A program made the position numbers and the translations under genes. The notes beneath the pieces were generated by a model. The model saw only the letters and a list, made by a program, of their open reading frames with translations. It had not been told where the DNA came from and did no database searches. From an uncultured bacterium (GTDB lineage: Bacteria; Myxococcota_A; Polyangia; Polyangiales; Houyiibacteriaceae): 64,000 nt of DNA. Shown one piece after another: positions 60,087 to 64,000 of this stretch (position 1 is its first letter; each line of letters opens with the position of its first letter). Location: contig CALJDU010000009.1 in assembly GCA_938024995.1 (NCBI GenBank), positions 1-64,000 on the forward strand, in the 5' to 3' direction.

Positions 60087-61441
60087 GCGATCTCCTCTTG
60101 GGTGTTCGGGGGAACAGGAGCGTTGCCTGTACCATGGTGGGGCAGATCGTCGCGCGGGCGGGTCGCCTCACGTGCCGCGGCGAGCAGCTCGCGGTCGCGC
60201 GCGATCTCGTTTCGCGAGAGCGCGTGGAGCGCTTCGACGCGCTCGGCGGCGCTGGTCTCGCCGTCTCGGCGGAGCGCGGACGCGAGTGACTCAAGCGGGC
60301 CGTCGACGCGATGCTGTCTCGCGATGTCGTGGAGCGCTTCTGTCGTGAGAACCTCCAACGCCGCGCTTCGGTCTTCGCTCCGGGCGTACATCTTTCCGAT
60401 CGAGCGTACGTACGAAGCGACCCCTCGCGGCGCGGGCGGCGCGGAGCGGAGCGGCGCACCGAAGCTGCGTCCGTGTCGCAAGAAGACGAACCCTAAGACG
60501 ATGAGGAGCTGAACGAGAAGCGCGGCGAGCCCGAGCTCGCGTAGGTAGCGAACCAAGCTGCGCTGCGCGCCGAGGCCGAGGTGGTACTCGTCGAACATCA
60601 CGGGACCCTCGCCGCCGAGGCGCTCGATGAGGCGCGCGAAGAGGATCGCTCCGCCGCGCTCCGCGAGGTCGCGGTTTTGGAACATACTGGCCGAGGACAG
60701 CGCTACGATCGCGCCATCGCCCACGGGCATCCGCACCGCTGCGCGTTCACCGGAGAGCGTCATCAAGACGTCGTGGTCACGCGCTTGATCGACGAGGATG
60801 AGCGCAGGCTGGCGCATCCCGATCTCTCCCACCCCTTCAACGATGGTGTGTGTCGCGATCGCGTTCTTCGCGCTGGGGAGCCCTTGTTCCTCTTCCATCA
60901 GCGCGCTGACGGTGTCGGTTCGGAAGGCGGCGGGGATCGCGTCATCGTCGGGACGCCTTGGTGCTCCCGGGGCGGGAGACGAGTCGCCCCGATCGGTGCC
61001 GGTACCGCTGAGGGCCCGCTCGACCGCGCTGGGCGGACAGGCGTCGGCGTCCCGATCGAGAACGACGCCTTGCTCGACGTCGAGGTAGTGGTCTGCCCCC
61101 GCGACGATCAGGATCCCGCCGCCCTCGAGGAACGCTTGCAGGTTCTCCTCTTCAGCGGTCGTCAACGAGCGACGCTGCGCGCTCTCGCATCCGCCGAGCG
61201 CGATCAACACGCCCGCGTCGGGGAGCCGCGCGAGGTCTTCGCTCCAGCGCGAGGTGGGATAGCCGAGGCGCTTCGACAGCTCAAAGACACCCCGGGCGCC
61301 GCCGGGGCCGGCGCTTAAAGTGGAGTACGCCGAGACGTAGCGGCCGCGCTTGGTGACGCGGCTGCACATCGCGCCCGTGGTCACGAGACCCAAGAGCGCG
61401 AAGGTAACGATCAGCGCGCGTAAGCGGAGGGCGCGACTCAT
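60083..61441 (-). CDS. DUF4350-like membrane protein
   Basis: The protein has 452 residues from ATG 61441, which overlaps the DUF4129 stop by 4 nt. An N-terminal membrane helix (about 8-26), then a large domain with [17 protein letters not shown] and [18 protein letters not shown], typical of the periplasmic DUF4350/GATase-like region, then a second membrane helix (about 315-335) and a helical cytosolic tail. No enzyme residues are evident. Such proteins occur in MoxR/DUF58/DUF4129 operons; exact role unknown. Confidence 0.8.
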   Translation of the reverse strand: MSRALRLRALIVTFALLGLVTTGAMCSRVTKRGRYVSAYSTLSAGPGGARGVFELSKRLGYPTSRWSEDLARLPDAGVLIALGGCESAQRRSLTTAEEENLQAFLEGGGILIVAGADHYLDVEQGVVLDRDADACPPSAVERALSGTGTDRGDSSPAPGAPRRPDDDAIPAAFRTDTVSALMEEEQGLPSAKNAIATHTIVEGVGEIGMRQPALILVDQARDHDVLMTLSGERAAVRMPVGDGAIVALSSASMFQNRDLAERGGAILFARLIERLGGEGPVMFDEYHLGLGAQRSLVRYLRELGLAALLVQLLIVLGFVFLRHGRSFGAPLRSAPPAPRGVASYVRSIGKMYARSEDRSAALEVLTTEALHDIARQHRVDGPLESLASALRRDGETSAAERVEALHALSRNEIARDRELLAAAREATRPRDDLPHHGTGNAPVPPNTQEEIA

Positions 61442-63042
61442 CGGGTGGCCAACTCGTCGGCGAGCGCTCGACCTGCTTGGTAGTCCGCGAGCTGCGTCGG
61501 CTCGTCGCCATACCACTTGTGGTCGAAGAGCGAGGTGAAGCGCTCGAAGGTCGCGCGAACCGCGGGCTCGCGGATCTGGCGCGAGTAGTGCCAGTTGGTC
61601 TTTGTGGGGTCGAAGCGAATGTGACGCCTTCGATCGAGACCTCCGAGGGTCGCGAGATAGAGCGCGCGAAGCGCGGCGCGATGATCGCCACGCGCGGCGA
61701 GCGCCCCGGCATCGTCGAGGTGCTCTTCAGGCGACTTGCTCAAGGCTTCCGGAACCTCGCGCTTCTTTGCTCGGAGGGGCGCGCCGCGGCCCCGACCCGC
61801 GACCAACACCGCGACCACGACCGCTACCAACGCCAACGCGAGAACACCAAAGACCCAGGTCGGCGGCATCGGGAGGCGCCTCAGGTCGAGGTCTGCAGCA
61901 TCCGGGCGCGGCACGTTTTCTAAGAGGTCACGGAGGTATCGAAAGAGACCATCCACGATGTCGAACGCGCGCTTTCCGCGACCATCTTCGAACTCTTGGT
62001 ATTCCCTCGCGGCGAGGATCCGCTCCGCTTCGGCGACCGCTTCCTGTTCCCGCGGGCTGAGGTCGCGCCCAGGAAGCAGCGGCGGGGGAACGAAACGGGC
62101 GGGCGCCTCGGTCACGACCGGGTCGCTTTGATCCGGGGGCGGCGGGAGCGCGGGTTGGGCCTGAGCGAGTGGCGAGAACGCGAGCGCAGCGACGAGGACG
62201 AGCATCGCTTTGCGGGCGTCTCCGAAACGTCTCGATTGGGCCGCCTCGGCGATCAGCTCCCGGAGGTCACGACCATCCCGGCGCGCGCGCGCCCGCTCGT
62301 AGACGATCGCGGAGAACGAAGCGCGGAGCGGTTCCAGCGCGGTGTACGCGATGAGCGTGATCGCCAGCGTCGCGAAGGGGTTGTTGAAGGAGAGGAACGA
62401 GACCAACGAGGTGACGTCTACGCCGAGAAAGATCCGCATCATCGCCAGCCCGGCACCGACGAAGAGAAAGAGGTTGAGGGCGAGCACCGCGCCGCCGAAG
62501 AGCAGCGCGAGCTCGACGACGGCTCCGGCGAGCCGGAGATCGGTGCTGTCACTGGTGGCGGTCGCGAAGGTCTTGAAGCCGCCCGGATCTCCGCTCCCCA
62601 CACGGGCCCACTCGCTCGGCGCGATGGCGCCGCGGAGCGCGAGGATCGGGAGCACGATGAGGAACCCAAAAGGTCCCGCGAAGGAGGCTAGACCCAGGAA
62701 CCATGCCCACGCCCACGCGAAGAGGCCTGCAGATGCCGAGGCGCGCGCAGCGGAGCGCCACGTCACTCGTCTCGCTTCGCCGATGTACCCCGCGGCCGCG
62801 GACGAGATGAAGTAGGTGCGCGCGAGGTAGCTCGCGACGATCAAGAACGCGAACGGCAAGCGGAGACCGCGCGCGCCCTCGACCCGCTCAAAGAAGTAGA
62901 GGGCGAGGAGCGAGAACGCCAGGGGGACCCCCGCGGAGATCGCGGTGAGCGCGAGCTCTGGGCCTCTGCTCCGCGCGCGCTCGAAGGTCGCGTCGAGAAG
63001 GGCGAGGGCATCATCGCGAGAGGAGACATGACGCGCGCTCAT
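61438..63042 (-). CDS. Multispanning membrane protein with DUF4129 domain
   Basis: The protein has 534 residues. The N-terminal half has about six hydrophobic segments (around residues 30-50, 65-80, 100-135, 170-200, 215-235). An outside loop rich in Pro and Glu lies at about 290-370, followed by one more helix (about 388-410, GVLALALVAVVVAVLVAG). The C-terminal cytosolic DUF4129 domain has ALRALYLATLGGLDRR and NWHYSRQI plus FTSLFDHKWYG. It probably anchors the MoxR/DUF58 machinery. Start ATG 63042; the upstream B-box gene ends 16 nt away. Confidence 0.88.
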   Translation of the reverse strand: MSARHVSSRDDALALLDATFERARSRGPELALTAISAGVPLAFSLLALYFFERVEGARGLRLPFAFLIVASYLARTYFISSAAAGYIGEARRVTWRSAARASASAGLFAWAWAWFLGLASFAGPFGFLIVLPILALRGAIAPSEWARVGSGDPGGFKTFATATSDSTDLRLAGAVVELALLFGGAVLALNLFLFVGAGLAMMRIFLGVDVTSLVSFLSFNNPFATLAITLIAYTALEPLRASFSAIVYERARARRDGRDLRELIAEAAQSRRFGDARKAMLVLVAALAFSPLAQAQPALPPPPDQSDPVVTEAPARFVPPPLLPGRDLSPREQEAVAEAERILAAREYQEFEDGRGKRAFDIVDGLFRYLRDLLENVPRPDAADLDLRRLPMPPTWVFGVLALALVAVVVAVLVAGRGRGAPLRAKKREVPEALSKSPEEHLDDAGALAARGDHRAALRALYLATLGGLDRRRHIRFDPTKTNWHYSRQIREPAVRATFERFTSLFDHKWYGDEPTQLADYQAGRALADELATR

Positions 63043-63058
63043 GAACGGCTCTTCTGCA

Positions 63059-63322
63059 TCACCACCACGCCGAGCCCGGGAGCGTCGCTTCGAGGAGCCC
63101 CCATGTCATGATCGTGAGCGCGACGAGCACGCAGAACGAGAGGGCCACGCGCGCGTCACCTTGTTGCGGCAGCTGCGTGGTGCGCTTGTCCGCCGCGATG
63201 CACGAGGCGCAGAGGCCGCGTCCATCCACCCGCGTCGTGCACTCGCCGCAGATCAGCAGCTTGCACGACACACAGACCCCAACGGCTTCGCGTTCGGGGT
63301 GGTTCTGGCACCCAGCGCGCAC
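63059..63322 (-). CDS. B-box-type zinc-binding small membrane protein
   Basis: The protein has 87 residues from GTG 63322. CQNHPEREAVGVCVSC, LICGECT and LCASC give Cys/His spacing of a B-box-type zinc finger, followed by one transmembrane helix (about 60-80). TACAAG stands 5 nt before GTG 63322. B-box fingers mediate protein contact. As first gene of the operon it may dock the MoxR or DUF58 protein, or it may be a general membrane adaptor. Confidence 0.75.
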   Translation of the reverse strand: MRAGCQNHPEREAVGVCVSCKLLICGECTTRVDGRGLCASCIAADKRTTQLPQQGDARVALSFCVLVALTIMTWGLLEATLPGSAWW

Positions 63323-63372
63323 GCCCTCTTGTACCAGCTCGCGTGACCGAGCGCTTCTGCTTCAAGCGCTGC

Positions 63373-63378
63373 TACGCT
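63373..63378 (+). promoter_or_regulatory. -10-like box TACGCT, 5 nt before GTG 63384
   Basis: TACGCT is followed by GAGCT and then GTG 63384. The spacing is one base shorter than the window's main pattern. It is divergent from the B-box operon promoter. Confidence 0.35.
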
Positions 63379-63383
63379 GAGCT

Positions 63384-64000
63384 GTGTTCACGTTGATCAA
63401 GGTCGGGCAGACGCTTCCCTCGGTGAAGGCCAAGAAGGGGGACTTCGAGCGTTGGTTCGCGAACGGACTGGGGGTCGCGGAAGACGAGCTGCGGGTGGTG
63501 GATCCCCGCGATGGCTCACCGCTCCCGACGCTCACCGATGCGGACGCGGTCGTGGTGTCAGGATCCGCGGCCATGGTCACGGACCGAGCGGAGTGGAGCG
63601 TGCGGACCGGAGCGTTTCTCGCTGACGCGCTCGCCCGTGACCTCCCGATGCTGTGTGTTTGCTACGGACATCAGTTACTCGCGGAGACGCTGGGGGGAGC
63701 GGTCGGGACCAACCCGAGGGGTCGCGAGATCGGCACCATCCACGTAGCGCTTAATGAGCACGGTCGCGCGGACCCCCTCTTCGGCGCGCTGGAGAAAGCC
63801 GAGCTCGCGGTGCACGCGACCCATGTCGAGTCTGTGCTCCGGTTGCCGGCGGGCGCGGAGGTGCTCGCGTCGAACGCGCTCGATCCCCACCAGGCCTATC
63901 GTCTCGGCAGCGCGTGGGCGGTTCAGTTCCATCCTGAGTTCGACCACGAAGTGATCGCGGAGTACGTCGAGCGCCGGGCCGAGGTGATCGCGTCCGAGGG
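63384..64000 (+). CDS. Class I glutamine amidotransferase (GuaA-like), 3' end outside the window
   Basis: The frame runs open from GTG 63384 to the end of the window (205 codons). LCVCYGHQLLAETLGG carries the nucleophile Cys and AVQFHPEFDHE the His and Glu of the catalytic triad, as in class I amidotransferases and the GuaA N-terminal domain. No synthetase domain is visible in the part shown, and the length at the edge suggests a stand-alone amidotransferase or gamma-glutamyl hydrolase-like enzyme. The acceptor is unknown. Confidence 0.85.
   Translation, partial: MFTLIKVGQTLPSVKAKKGDFERWFANGLGVAEDELRVVDPRDGSPLPTLTDADAVVVSGSAAMVTDRAEWSVRTGAFLADALARDLPMLCVCYGHQLLAETLGGAVGTNPRGREIGTIHVALNEHGRADPLFGALEKAELAVHATHVESVLRLPAGAEVLASNALDPHQAYRLGSAWAVQFHPEFDHEVIAEYVERRAEVIASE

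Overview
The window is 64 kb of high-GC (roughly 65%) bacterial chromosome, densely coding on both strands. I see no rRNA, tRNA, CRISPR array or insertion sequence. Several traits point to Myxococcota, most likely the Polyangia/Sandaracinaceae side (inference): Ser/Thr kinases with the HRDISPGN catalytic loop and a periplasmic PEGA tail, at least ten lipoproteins with Asp/Thr-rich linkers behind a lipobox, a 1600-residue DUF4215/Cys-rich surface protein with a MYXO-CTERM-like tail, and frequent GTG starts. The first gene (1-1126) and last gene (63384-64000) are cut by the window edges.

Layout. 1-3.8 kb: propeller-like fragment, small membrane protein, VWA lipoprotein, Asp/Thr-rich lipoprotein. 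3.8-9.7 kb: argS, a lipoprotein haem peroxidase and a long acyl-CoA dehydrogenase. 9.8-14.3 kb: operon of a PEGA kinase, a solute-binding lipoprotein, a small lipoprotein and a TPR-like membrane protein. 15-20.7 kb: tightly packed cluster of flavin monooxygenase, Rieske oxygenase, acyltransferase, methyltransferase, FAD reductase and a small membrane protein. 20.7-28 kb: thioredoxin-like lipoprotein, lipoprotein, cupin and the giant Cys-rich protein. 28.1-36.3 kb, mostly minus strand: a disrupted gene, a DAO-type oxidoreductase, a large zincin lipoprotein, fructosamine-kinase-like protein, LMW phosphatase and a Ser/Thr kinase. 36.3-41.1 kb: cinA, a 2OG-Fe dioxygenase, a BPL_N-type lipoprotein and an unknown lipoprotein. 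41.1-45.7 kb: three paralogous STAS-like genes (one frameshifted) around a haem-oxygenase-like iron enzyme and a PilZ protein. 45.8-49.5 kb: 2-oxoacid:ferredoxin oxidoreductase and divergent trpF. 49.6-53.6 kb: disrupted propeller gene and an FG-GAP lipoprotein. 53.6-57.7 kb: stand-alone primase-like protein, Nei-type DNA glycosylase, ppk1. 57.7-63.3 kb: minus-strand operon of B-box protein, DUF4129, DUF4350-like, MoxR ATPase and DUF58 protein, joined mostly by 4-nt overlaps. The window ends in a glutamine amidotransferase.

The most general signal is regulatory. Many first-in-operon genes lack a Shine-Dalgarno sequence and instead have a -10-like hexamer (TANNNT or TANNNC) almost exactly 6 nt before the start codon, which predicts leaderless mRNAs. 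Operon-internal genes more often keep purine-rich ribosome binding sites. Other points of interest are the PilZ/iron-enzyme/STAS-like locus, the orphan primase-like gene beside a DNA glycosylase, the phosphatase/fructosamine-kinase pair and three visibly disrupted genes.
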